A DNA stretch of 64,000 nt from CAWDMN01 sp963803155 (GTDB taxonomy: Bacteria; Acidobacteriota; Terriglobia; Versatilivoradales; Versatilivoraceae), in contig CAWDMN010000087.1 of NCBI GenBank assembly GCA_963803155.1, forward strand, positions 1 through 64,000. The letters run 5' to 3'. The notes under the pieces were generated by a model. It was not told where the DNA came from and searched no databases. It saw nothing but the letters and a program-made list of their open reading frames with translations. Each line of letters starts with the position of its first letter. Within the stretch, counting starts at the first letter, position 1. Of the stretch, positions 1 through 9,131 are shown one piece after another. The position numbers and the translations under genes are program-made.

Positions 1-1624
1 TCTACCTCTACGGCTCGCTCGCCGCGGTCATCGGCTCCCACTTTTCTCGGGCCTGACCCAATCCGGCCAATTCATCTTTGCCCTGCTGGCCTTTGCGGCG
101 GGCTTTTTCGTGCGGCCTTTCGGCGCCCTCTTCTTCGGGCGCTCGGGCGATCTGGTCGGCCGCAAATACACCTTCCTCATCACCATCGTGATCATGGGCC
201 TGTCCACCTTCCTGGTGGGCGTGCTGCCGACCTACGGCACCATCGGCGTCGCGGCGCCAGTCATCCTGATCGCGCTGCGACTGCTGCAGGGCCTTGCGCT
301 TGGCGGAGAGTACGGCGGTGCCGCCATCTATGTGGCCGAGCATGCCGAGCGCAGACCGGCGCGGCTACCGCACCAGCTGGATCCAGACCACCGCCACGCT
401 GGGCCTGTTTCCTTTCGCTGATGGTGATCCTGCTGTGCCAGCGAACTCGCCCTGGCTCGACCGCCGCCGAAAAGACGCTGTCTTTCAATGCCGAATGCGG
501 CATGTGGCGCGTTCCATTCCTGCTCTCCATTTTCCTGCTGGCGATCTCGGTGTGGATTCGGCTCAGCCCTCGACGAATTCCCCGCTCTTCAGGAAGATGA
601 AGGAGGGAGGGCACGCGCATCCAAGGCGCCGCTTTCAGAGGCGTTCGGCCATTGGCGGAATGCTCAGGAATCGTCATCCTTGCGCTGCTTGGGCTGACCG
701 CGGTCAGGCGGTGGTCTGGTACACAGGGCAGTTCTATGCGCTGTTCTTCCTGACTCAAACGCTCAAGGTCGATCCCTTCTGGGCGCAAATCATGATCGCG
801 CTGTCCTTGTGATCGGCACGCCGTTCTTCATCGTCTTCGGCTGGCTTTCGGATAAAATCGGCCGCAAGCCCATCATCATGCTGGGCTGCCTGCTCGCGGT
901 GCTGACCTACTATCCCGCCGGGCATTCTCAAACACATTCCCGGCGGCAATGCAATACAGCCTACCCCGGCATATTCGAACTCTTGACTCGATACCGCCAA
1001 TCCCGAGTTGGCCGCGGCAATCGCAGCGGACGCCGGTGACGGTCGTCGCCGATCCGGCACGAGTGCCACTTGCAGTTCAATCCGGTCGGCAAGTCGAAGT
1101 TCACCGCGCCGTGCGACGTCGCCAAGGCGGCGCTCGTCGGCGGCGTGCCCTACAGCAATGAGGCAGGCCCGGCGGGCTCCGCCCAATCAAGATCGGAGAC
1201 CAGGTCATCCAGTCCTAGATGCCGCGCCCCCGATGCGAAGGCTGAAGGCGATCGTTCAACAAAGGAACTCGCCGGCGCCTTGAAGACGGACGGCTATCCT
1301 TCCAAGTCGCAAATCGATGGCGTCGATTGGACCGTGGTTGGCCTTCTGACCATCCTGGTCCTCTATGTGACCATGGTCTACGGCCCCATCGCCGCCATGC
1401 TGGTCGAGCTGTTCCCGACCCGCATCCGCTACACCTCATGTCGCTGCCCTATCACATCGGCAACGGCTGGTTCGGCGGCTTCCTGCCCATCACCGCTTTC
1501 GCAATCGTCGCGGCAACGGCAACATCTATGCTGGGCTCATGTATCCGGTTATCGTGTCGGCCATGACCTTTGTCCTGGGCATGCTTTTCATCCGCGAAAC
1601 GCGCGGCCGGGACATCGTGAACTG
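1..1624 (+). pseudogene. MHS-family MFS symporter, 5'-truncated and frameshifted
   Basis: Recognisable pieces of one metabolite/H+ symporter-type major facilitator are scattered over all three plus frames. They include the loop motif GRSGDLVGRK near 140-165, the helix motif LRLLQGLALGGEYGG near 277-316, the second loop GWLSDKIGRK near 839-868, and the C-terminal pieces YVTMVYGPIAAMLVE and PYHIGNGWFGGFLP near 1365-1490. Read in order, frame changes included, they cover most of a ~550-residue transporter, but its start lies outside the window. At least five frame changes are needed, so no functional protein can be made from this sequence as given. The sequence resembles transporters of Rhizobiales and is much more GC-rich than the DNA right of 2.3 kb. 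Either a decayed gene or error-rich reads would explain it; the chimeric join at ~2300 favours the latter. Confidence 0.8.
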
Positions 1625-1655
1625 ATATGAGACCGGCTCGATTGCTCACGCGGAC

Positions 1656-1755
1656 CGTCATCCCGGAAACGCCAATGGCGCTATCCGGGATGGTTACAAG
1701 TGCCGGTGTTCTTTAATATCCCGGATACGGCGCTTGGCGCCGTTCCGGGATGACG
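1656..1755. repeat. Long palindromic intergenic repeat, rhizobial style
   Basis: A ~36-base arm starting CGTCATCCCGGAA at 1656 is repeated in inverted orientation, ending TTCCGGGATGACG at 1755. Each arm also contains a smaller hairpin (GGCGC/GCGCC type). The TCATCCCGGA...TCCGGGATGA arrangement is a common form of intergenic repeat in Bradyrhizobium-like genomes, which fits the foreign origin of this end of the window. Confidence 0.7.
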
Positions 1756-1947
1756 ATCTGGGAAGCATCGAACCGGATTCGCTATAACAGTTCGCGGCAC
1801 CGGTGGAATTAGAGACCGGGCCGGCGCGCTGAATTTCTTTTTCGCAATCGCGAAGTTGTGAACGGATTTGCGCAACATGAAAAAACTGTTACTTTTCCCG
1901 CCGGGCGGGAAGCCTCCCGCAAGGATCGTTAGTACGGAGGGGCCGCG

Positions 1948-2300
1948 GTGAGCAAGAACGCAGAGACGGGAATGGCCGCGGTGGACGCCAGCGCCCCGTT
2001 GCTCCCCCCGACGGCCAAGCTGCCGGGGTCGCTCAGCTGCTTATCGCACCGGCTCCGCCCGCACCGCTGGCGCGATCCTTTCCGCCGTCACCGCGCCATC
2101 GCCGCCAAGGCCTTCGAGCGTTATGCAAAGAATTCCGCTTAGCGCCGGAGGCGCCGGGGGCGATTTACGGCGCGCTCGATCTTGGCACCAATAATTGCCG
2201 CCTTCTGGTGGCGAGGCCCTCGCGGCGCGGCTTTTTCGTCATCGATGCCTTCTCCCGGATCATCAAGCTTGGCAGGAAGGCGTCAGCCGCACCGGCGCCG
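1948..2300 (+). pseudogene. Ppx/GppA phosphatase N-terminal fragment
   Basis: The stretch YGALDLGTNNCRLLVARP (about 2164-2219) is the N-terminal phosphate-binding motif of the exopolyphosphatase/guanosine pentaphosphatase family. It continues FVIDAFSRIIKLG and, after a one-base frame change near 2274, GEGVSRTGA. A GTG at 1948 preceded by GGAGG is the likely start, with another frame change near 2130. Homology then ends at about 2300, where the sequence becomes the antisense of an hpnK-like gene. Only ~100 of the usual 350-500 residues are present. The family hydrolyses polyphosphate or pppGpp, but this fragment cannot be functional. Confidence 0.75.
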
Positions 2301-3137
2301 GGCTTTTATTGTTTTCCGAACGGCTGGAGATGTGAGCGCTTCCATTTCAATTTCGCGCTGCGAAAGCAGTCTTGTGGGAAATTCTCTCGGTGTCTGATCA
2401 ACATACCCAGGATGGCACATCAGCTCATTTACACCCGGCTTGAGTTTTCCCAAAATGTGATGGAGGCTCTGCTCATCCAGAAATCCAGTTTGGGATATGC
2501 CCCAAAAAAAATCAGGGCTTTTCAAGCCTGAGGGGAAGCCTGCGGACCGATTCATTCGAGACAGCATAGAGAGTAATAACCCCAGAGCATATTGTTTAAG
2601 AATTTGACAATGCCTGTCTCTTTTTAAATCAGACGTGGGCCAGCTTCTCATAACAGGACAGACAGCCAGACGGATAGCTGAAATCTTATATTCCAAAGCC
2701 AATTGGACGACAATGGCAAAAAACGGGGGCCATAAATGAAAGTGCTTGTGCCCATCCAAATGAGTGGGGTTCAACCCATGTTGTAAAGCCATCTCGATTT
2801 GAGAACGAATTTCTCGCACAATCTCGTCTCGAGGAATTCCGCCTCCAAGATCCGCTTGAATGAGATCTGCCACACTCCTCTTAAACACACCGCTGTTATC
2901 AACAAGGCACGGGACCCGTTCTGGAATCGATACAGGCTTTCCCTGAACCAAATTAAGATGGATCCCCACACCCAAGGTGGGATTCTGAGCGGCAATTTCC
3001 AACGCGGATGCAAACGCATATCCATTTGTCATCAGAGTCGCACTAGTCAGAATCCCCCGCTGATGAGCTTCCCCGATTGCCCGGTTTATCCCCTCCGTCA
3101 GTCCAAAATCATCTGCATTAATAATGAGTCGAATCAT
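2283..3137 (-). CDS. HpnK/ChbG (YdjC-like) deacetylase, C-terminus replaced at junction
   Basis: YdjC-family carbohydrate deacetylases remove N-acetyl groups with a metal ion; HpnK does this on glycosylated hopanoids. The N-terminus IINADDFGLTEGINRAI carries the metal-binding Asp pair, and GIHLNL and THLDGHKHFH carry the histidines. The protein has 284 residues. Its last ~6 (ARRRCG) come from the foreign DNA, because native similarity ends at AVRKTIKA (about 2300-2305). The intact paralogue at 10740-11597 continues from the same place with QLGIQLINYWDLQFRL, so roughly 10-15 residues are missing here. The gene points away from the hopanoid operon across a ~930 bp gap. It may be a true second HpnK or a ChbG-like enzyme with another amino-sugar substrate. 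Confidence 0.85.
   Translation of the reverse strand: MIRLIINADDFGLTEGINRAIGEAHQRGILTSATLMTNGYAFASALEIAAQNPTLGVGIHLNLVQGKPVSIPERVPCLVDNSGVFKRSVADLIQADLGGGIPRDEIVREIRSQIEMALQHGLNPTHLDGHKHFHLWPPFFAIVVQLALEYKISAIRLAVCPVMRSWPTSDLKRDRHCQILKQYALGLLLSMLSRMNRSAGFPSGLKSPDFFWGISQTGFLDEQSLHHILGKLKPGVNELMCHPGYVDQTPREFPTRLLSQREIEMEALTSPAVRKTIKARRRCG
2296..2306. other. Probable chimeric junction of two genomes
   Basis: Left of this point the plus strand encodes the Ppx/GppA motif GEGVSRTGA. Right of it the minus strand encodes the C-terminal part of an hpnK-like protein that runs into the foreign DNA and gains the tail ARRRCG before a stop. No insertion-sequence ends, attachment site or tRNA is visible at the boundary. 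Confidence 0.65.
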
Positions 3138-4072
3138 GATTGGTCATTACCAGGAAGAATTGTTCCCCCAATAAAGCCAAAGTATACCTGACTCCATGCC
3201 ATTGTTCCAACTTTCCCATCTTCATGGATGCCAGAGAGTCACAAACACTCCTCCCCGGGAAATCCCTTCCCAAAGTCAACCAGGAAAACTCGAAAATGCC
3301 AACCGACAAGCAGCGCTGGCGGACGCGTGTGATGGCTGGCATCCGGTGCACGCTCGCCCAAAAGAGCACGCCGACGAGGAAATGTGCGAGGGATCGCACG
3401 TTCCCCATTGCTGCATATTTTCACTATTTTGTATCGACGGCGGCGCCTTTACGTTTGGTTTTCTTGAATCCGCTAGCGAGATGAAATGTCCTCAAAGCAT
3501 TAAAAAAAGTATCTCCGTCAGGACCGAAAGTCCTGCCCCCCGCAAAATGTTGAGCACTTGCTCTATTTGCACTCCTCATATATCCCAACATTTCTGCCGA
3601 AATCCTTGAAATGACCTGCATGAAAATCGATATTATGCGACGATCCTAATTGATTGACCGGATTATCTAGCTGCCGGCCCCTGATCACTCGTTGTGCTGG
3701 CAAGGCATGAATATCTGGGGACATTCCACCCGAATAAGGGGGTGGGCATTCATTTTGAGGCCTATTTTGCAGCAGCATTGAAGATAAAAATCTGGGAGGA
3801 AACTGAAAAATGACTTTTATTCCTCCAAAGCATACGGTTTTTTCTTGGCTTCTGGTTGTCTTTGATTGATGACGGGTATTTGGTTTTTTTAAAAAAAATG
3901 GCGGACTTGCATACACATTATCCTCCGAATCTGGTAAATTATTAATGATCAAAGTGTTTGGTGAGCGAAGGCCAACTCTCACCCCACACGGCGTGGATAA
4001 TTACATTTTCTGCTCCCTTTTGAGTTAATGCGGAAGAAACAAATAATCGTGTTAGTGCAAGGATGACGGAGC
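3138..4072. other. Gene-free region between hpnK-like gene and shc
   Basis: About 930 bp lie between divergent genes, so promoters for both directions should be here, but I cannot place one with confidence. 3319-3410 resembles the degenerate GC-rich repeat (GTGCACGCTCG...GATCGCACGTTCCCC) seen again near 42.65 and 42.84 kb. The right part (3800-4070) is AT-rich. The short reading frames show no family motif. Confidence 0.5.
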
Positions 4073-6031
4073 ATGATAATTCCAGCAGGAGTTCAGAAAG
4101 CTTGGCAGGTCAGGTTAGTTGAATCAAAGGAAGAAAATGACCTCCAGCGGGTTTTACGGAAAGCTCAAGAATATTTGTTGCGGATTCAAAAGCCCGATGG
4201 CCATTGGTGCGCAGAATTGGAAGGGGATACTATCCTTGAATCCGAGTATATTCTTACGATGTTGTTTATTGGCCGTCTGACAGACCGCCGAATTCAGAAG
4301 GCGGCTGAATTTATTCGCCGCTGTCAATTGCCTGAGGGGGGATGGGCCACATATCCCGGTGGTCCTCCAGAAGTGAGTCAGTCTGCAAAAGCCTATTTTG
4401 TTCTCAAACTGGCCGGAGATTCCCCTAAGGCTCCCCACATGCAAAAAGCCAAGAGGGTCATTTGCGAATTGGGCGGGCTGGATGCATGCAACAGCTTCAC
4501 GCGGATTTATTTCGCGGTTTTTGGCCAATATCCATGGGATAAATGTCCGGCCGTCCCCCCGGAATTGATTCTGCTTCCCAAATGGTTTCCCATAAATATT
4601 TATGCGATGTCTGCCTGGTCGAGAGGGATTGTAGTTCCGCTTTCTGTAATCTGGGCCAAAAAAGCCAGCTGTCCGGTCCCGGATAATGCGAGCATCCAGG
4701 AATTATGGCTGCGACGACCCACTAATTGCTCGATGCAAAGGGGCTTCTGGGCCGCATTTTTCCGAAAAGTGGATTGGTGCCTGCGCTATTACGAGCGATT
4801 TAAACCCTGGTCTTTCTGGCGTCGACACGCTTTAGCCGCTTGCGAAAAATGGATGGTGGAACATTTCAAGAATAGCGACGGCATTGGAGCGATCTTCCCC
4901 CCCATTATCAATTCGATTATCGCTCTGCGTTGCTTGGGTTATGACAACGAACACCCGCTGACGAAATCACAGATTCGTGAATTAGAAAACCTCGAAATTG
5001 AAGAAGATGAAATCTTGAAGATTGCTCCATGTTATTCCCCGGTGTGGGACACAGCCATTTCGTTTTCCGCGCTAGTCGAATCCGGAGTGTCCACTCAACA
5101 TCCGGCCTTGGTCAAATCTGCGCATTGGCTGATGGAAAAAGAAGTCAAGGTGGAAGGTGACTGGAAGGCAAAAAATTCGGGAGGGAAACCTGGCGGTTGG
5201 TTCTTCGAATATTCCAATCCTCTCTATCCGGACATCGATGATACAGCTCAGGTGATTACCAGCTTGAGCCAATTTCAATATCCGGATCGGAGACGGAATC
5301 AAGAGCTTCGAGGCACTCTGCATCGCGCACTGGAATGGACGCTCAGCATGCAGAACAAAAATGGCGGCTGGGCTTCTTTCGACAAGGGATGCGACATGCA
5401 ACTTTTGGTAAAAGTTCCCTTTGCCGATCATAATGCCATGATCGATCCCAGCACGGCTGATATCACCGGACGAGTTTTGGAATCCCTAAGCAAAATGGGG
5501 CTGAACCGAGAAAATGATGAAATACAACGAGCCATCCGGTTTGTCTTAAAAGAACAAAAACCCGAAGGCCCCTGGTTTGGGCGTTGGGGCTGCAACTATA
5601 TTTACGGGACTTGGCTTGTGCTTAGAGGCTTGCGCTGCATTGGCGAAGACATGCGGCAGCCTTTTGTGCGACGTGCTGTCTCTTGGTTGGAATCAGTTCA
5701 GAATCCCGATGGGGGCTGGGGGGAATCTATTGCCAGCTACGACAATCCCTCCCTGAAAGGAAAAGGCGTCAGTACTCCTTCCCAAACCTCTTGGGCCTTG
5801 ATGGGGTTGATGGCCTCGGGTGAAATGAATAGTGAGATGATCGATTGCGGTTTCCAGTATCTGGTGGATCGACAAAAAGAAGATGGCTCCTGGGAAGATC
5901 AATCATGGACTGGAACAGGATTTCCGCGAGTCTTCTATTTAAAATATCACCTTTATGCCACTTATTTCCCCTTAATGGCCCTTGGCATATATCAGCAGAA
6001 TTTGAATGGCAAAGGGAAGATGGAAGATTAA
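4073..6031 (+). CDS. shc: Squalene-hopene cyclase
   Basis: This membrane-bound (monotopic) enzyme cyclises squalene to hopene/hopanol, the first committed step of hopanoid synthesis. The 652-residue length is normal. The protonating motif D-I-D-D-T-A lies at residues 387-392, preceded by the conserved GGWFFEYSNP. QW repeats are visible along the chain (QKPDGHWCAELEG near residue 45, QNKNGGWASF near 430, QNPDGGWGES near 545, QKEDGSWEDQ near 605). The C-terminus has the usual GTGFPRVFYLKYHLY. The ATG at 4073 gives a normal N-terminus, though the GGAG in front of it is only two bases away. It heads a same-strand hpn gene set; hpnCDE for squalene supply must be elsewhere. Confidence 0.96.
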   Translation: MIIPAGVQKAWQVRLVESKEENDLQRVLRKAQEYLLRIQKPDGHWCAELEGDTILESEYILTMLFIGRLTDRRIQKAAEFIRRCQLPEGGWATYPGGPPEVSQSAKAYFVLKLAGDSPKAPHMQKAKRVICELGGLDACNSFTRIYFAVFGQYPWDKCPAVPPELILLPKWFPINIYAMSAWSRGIVVPLSVIWAKKASCPVPDNASIQELWLRRPTNCSMQRGFWAAFFRKVDWCLRYYERFKPWSFWRRHALAACEKWMVEHFKNSDGIGAIFPPIINSIIALRCLGYDNEHPLTKSQIRELENLEIEEDEILKIAPCYSPVWDTAISFSALVESGVSTQHPALVKSAHWLMEKEVKVEGDWKAKNSGGKPGGWFFEYSNPLYPDIDDTAQVITSLSQFQYPDRRRNQELRGTLHRALEWTLSMQNKNGGWASFDKGCDMQLLVKVPFADHNAMIDPSTADITGRVLESLSKMGLNRENDEIQRAIRFVLKEQKPEGPWFGRWGCNYIYGTWLVLRGLRCIGEDMRQPFVRRAVSWLESVQNPDGGWGESIASYDNPSLKGKGVSTPSQTSWALMGLMASGEMNSEMIDCGFQYLVDRQKEDGSWEDQSWTGTGFPRVFYLKYHLYATYFPLMALGIYQQNLNGKGKMED

Positions 6032-6151
6032 AAAAATGGCCATTCTGATTTAAACTCTGGCATTTGCGTGTCATCCGGTCTTGCTGGCCGGGGACATCAC
6101 GAAGCAGTGCCGAAATGTTTTGACGGCTTTGGCCAGGCCAAGTGGATTGAA

Positions 6152-7153
6152 ATGAGATTTCCTCTACATATAATCACGGATAATATCCGGCATCAAATCC
6201 GGTATGCCCTCAAGGGGGAAAAGCGCATTCCGATGGTCTTGATGCTTGAGCCTCTTTACACCTGCAATTTGGCGTGTCTCGGTTGTGCCATGGAACGGCA
6301 CACCGGCAAGTTGGAGGATCGACTGCCGGTGGGAAAATGTCTCAAAGCCGCCGAAGATTGTGGCGCTCCCGTCGTATCGATTTGCGGGGGTGAACCAACC
6401 ATATATCCGGAGTTGAAGACGCTAGTGGATGGACTAATTGCTCGAAAGCGGCATATTTATCTTTGCACGAATGCTCTTCTGCTGGAAAAGAAAGTGTTCG
6501 GAGTGATTCCACCCAATAAGCGGCTGACTCTCAATATTCATCTGGATGGCCTTCAGAAGACACACGACCTTGTTTGCGATCGCAAGGGAGTATTCGATCA
6601 GGCTTTGCTCATGATCAGGGAAGGAAAACGGCTCGGGTATCACGTCACTACCAACACTACGGTTTTTAAAGAAACGGAAGAAAGTGAAATCGAGGAACTC
6701 TGCCTGGTCCTCGCGGAATTGAAAGTGGATGGCATCTTGATCGCTCCTGGATACCAATATGAATCGGTGGATCGCGACATTTTTCCGGCCCGAAGGGAGA
6801 TTCATCGAAAATTCAAGAGAGTCCTGGAACTTTCAAAGCGGTTCAAACTTGTCTCCACACCGATGTATTTGGAGTTTGCCGCCGGTTTACGCGATTATCG
6901 TTGTTCTCCCTGGAGCACAGTCACCTATACACCCAAAGGCTGGAAAGGTCCCTGCTATTTGATTGGCAAATCCTTCCATTCCACTTGGGAGGAATTTTGG
7001 ACCAGCATCGACTGGGATTATTGGGAATCGCGCCAGGATCGGCTTTGCCAGAATTGCCTCATGCACAGCGGCTTTGAAGCCTCCGCTGCCATCGAACTGC
7101 GCAATAGCCCCCGCGATTTGCTCCGCATGGCTCTGTGGAATTTCATCAGCTGA
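6152..7153 (+). CDS. hpnH: Adenosyl-hopene transferase, radical SAM
   Basis: HpnH couples the 5'-deoxyadenosyl radical to diploptene to make adenosylhopane, the first C35 hopanoid. The 333-residue protein has the radical-SAM cluster motif C38-NLA-C42-LG-C45 and the SAM-contact segment VSICGGEPTIYPE. A GTG at 6068 in the same frame would add 28 residues, but the ATG at 6152 (MRFPLHIITDNIRHQIRY) matches the usual family N-terminus, so I chose it. It follows shc by ~120 bp and precedes hpnA by 18 bp, consistent with an operon. Length and motifs are intact. Confidence 0.95.
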   Translation: MRFPLHIITDNIRHQIRYALKGEKRIPMVLMLEPLYTCNLACLGCAMERHTGKLEDRLPVGKCLKAAEDCGAPVVSICGGEPTIYPELKTLVDGLIARKRHIYLCTNALLLEKKVFGVIPPNKRLTLNIHLDGLQKTHDLVCDRKGVFDQALLMIREGKRLGYHVTTNTTVFKETEESEIEELCLVLAELKVDGILIAPGYQYESVDRDIFPARREIHRKFKRVLELSKRFKLVSTPMYLEFAAGLRDYRCSPWSTVTYTPKGWKGPCYLIGKSFHSTWEEFWTSIDWDYWESRQDRLCQNCLMHSGFEASAAIELRNSPRDLLRMALWNFIS

Positions 7154-7171
7154 AACGAAAAATCTGACCCC

Positions 7172-8158
7172 ATGAAAATCTTTGTCACAGGCGGAACTGG
7201 ATTTGTGGGCGCGCATCTAGTCCGGCAATTGGTAGACCTGGGTCATGAGGTGGTCTGCCTGGCCCGCAATTCCAGCCGTTTGGATAACCTGCAGGGATTG
7301 TCCGTAAAGGTGGTGCGGGGGGACTTGCGCCAACTGGGTGCCCTGCGATTCGCTTTGCAGGGCTGTCAGACAGTTTATCACTGCGCGGCCGATTATCGGC
7401 TTTGGGCCAGAAATCCCGCGGATTTATATGCCAACAATCTGGGCGGAACGCAAAATATTCTGTCCGCGTCTTATGATGCGGGAGTGGAACGGGTGGTCTA
7501 CACCAGCACGGTTGGCTGTCTTGGGTTGCGCGCCGATGGACTCCCCTCCTGTGAATCCACGCCTGTGGCTTATGCCGATCTAATCGGCGCATATAAGCGC
7601 AGCAAATTCCAGGCGGAACGGGAAGCGGAAAAATGGGCGCAAAAGGGGTTGCCGGTAGTGATTGTCAATCCCAGCACCCCGGTTGGAGAGTTGGACATTA
7701 AACCAACTCCGACGGGGAAGATCATCGTCGATTTCCTGCGGGGTCGGATGTTTGCCTTTATGGAAACGGGATTGAATCTGGTGGATGTGCGAGATGTCGC
7801 CGCTGGACACATCCTCGCCGCCGAAAAAGGGATACGTGGCGACAAGTACATTCTGGGAAATCGAAACATGACGCTAAAGGAGATTTTTGATCTCCTCTCC
7901 CGGCTGACCGGCATTCCATCCCCTCGTTTTAGAATCCCGATCACGGTAGCAGCTATCTATGCCCGGATTGAAAATTTTTGGTCGATCCGAATTCGGAATC
8001 GCGAGCCTCAAGTGCCTCTTGAAGCGGTCAAAATGGCCCACCATAAAATGTGGTTTGATTCCTCGAAAGCTGTCCGCGAATTAGGGCTTCCTCAGAGTCC
8101 TATCGAAAATGCCTTGGAACGGGCTGTCCACTGGTTCAAGGAATCCGGACATGTCTGA
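7172..8158 (+). CDS. hpnA: Hopanoid-associated NAD-dependent epimerase/dehydratase
   Basis: HpnA is an extended short-chain dehydrogenase found in hopanoid clusters; a sugar head-group role is presumed but its reaction is not settled. The N-terminal Rossmann motif is VTGGTGFVGAHL and the catalytic YxxxK appears as YKRSK. The segment VIVNPSTPVGELDIKPTPTG is typical of this subfamily. At 328 residues the length is normal. Its stop overlaps the start of the next gene by 8 bp, indicating translational coupling. Confidence 0.92.
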   Translation: MKIFVTGGTGFVGAHLVRQLVDLGHEVVCLARNSSRLDNLQGLSVKVVRGDLRQLGALRFALQGCQTVYHCAADYRLWARNPADLYANNLGGTQNILSASYDAGVERVVYTSTVGCLGLRADGLPSCESTPVAYADLIGAYKRSKFQAEREAEKWAQKGLPVVIVNPSTPVGELDIKPTPTGKIIVDFLRGRMFAFMETGLNLVDVRDVAAGHILAAEKGIRGDKYILGNRNMTLKEIFDLLSRLTGIPSPRFRIPITVAAIYARIENFWSIRIRNREPQVPLEAVKMAHHKMWFDSSKAVRELGLPQSPIENALERAVHWFKESGHV

Positions 8159-8867
8159 TGTTCCTCGATTCTCCGGCAAATCCGATCCTTTGGTGGGGGT
8201 AGTGGCCGCTTTGCCCATCGAACTGGCAAACTTCCGTGGGAGAGCCTCTACGCTGATCACGGGAATCGGGTCACAAAATGTAGAGAGTAATCTCAGACCC
8301 TTCCTCCTCAAGCAAGAGCTGAAGCTGATTGTCCATGTGGGTTTTTCGGGAGGATTGAGTCCCGGATTCTCCACCGGTGATTTGGTGGTGATCCGGGAGA
8401 TTCGTGAACTTCAAACCGGAGATTCCTTCCAAACGGATGAGGACTGGACAGGCCGGGCCCTTGCTTTGAAATTAGCCGGAATCAAACTTCATGCTGGGTT
8501 GGCGGTTTGCTCCCATGAAGTGATTGTTCAAACTCGGCGGAAAAATGAATTAGCCTCAATGATAGGAATTACAGTCCCCGCTTGTGTGGACATGGAATCC
8601 TCAACAGTCGCCCGAATTTGCCAGGAGCAGGGGATCCCGTTATTGTCAATTAGAAGTATAAGTGATTTGCTGGAAGATGATCTTCCACTGGATTTTAACC
8701 TCTGCCGTGGGAAGTCGGGGACTTTGAGTGTTTCCAAAGTCCTTTGGGAAGCACTGAAAAATCCCGCGAGTCTGGCCGGTTTGAATCGGTTGCGCGGAGT
8801 AGTTCGGATTTGCTCAAACAACATGGGACGCTTTGCCGAATTCCTGCTGGAGAAGTATCCCGTGTAA
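8151..8867 (+). CDS. hpnG: Adenosylhopane nucleoside phosphorylase
   Basis: HpnG cleaves adenine from adenosylhopane, giving ribosylhopane on the way to bacteriohopanetetrol. The protein (238 residues from the ATG at 8151) has the phosphorylase-fold pattern: an N-terminal VGVVAALPIEL, the central HVGFSGGLSPGFSTGDLVV, the VDMESSTVA motif that holds the ribose, and IRSISD near the C-terminus with the base-contacting Asp. A longer frame opens at 8109, but the ATG at 8151 overlaps the hpnA stop by 8 bp and gives the better start. Step order matches operon order (hpnH then hpnG). Confidence 0.9.
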   Translation: MSDVPRFSGKSDPLVGVVAALPIELANFRGRASTLITGIGSQNVESNLRPFLLKQELKLIVHVGFSGGLSPGFSTGDLVVIREIRELQTGDSFQTDEDWTGRALALKLAGIKLHAGLAVCSHEVIVQTRRKNELASMIGITVPACVDMESSTVARICQEQGIPLLSIRSISDLLEDDLPLDFNLCRGKSGTLSVSKVLWEALKNPASLAGLNRLRGVVRICSNNMGRFAEFLLEKYPV

Positions 8868-9131
8868 TTGGGTTTTGGTGGAGAGTGGTTGGGAAAAATA
8901 TTCGGCTGCCACGAACGCATGGATATGCCGTCTCTGGTTGTCCGCCGGAAGAGTTCCCACAAGTGGAAATCAGTTGACTGAAGCCTCTCTTTAGAAAGGT
9001 GCAGCGGGGCTAATGGATGGACGATGGAGGGAGCAAAAATCCAGTGCGCTCTCGCCATCGGCTGTGGTTAAATATAAACCTGTTACAGCGCCCCTTGTAT
9101 CCAACTGGGGCATGGAGATAAATTCAAAATC

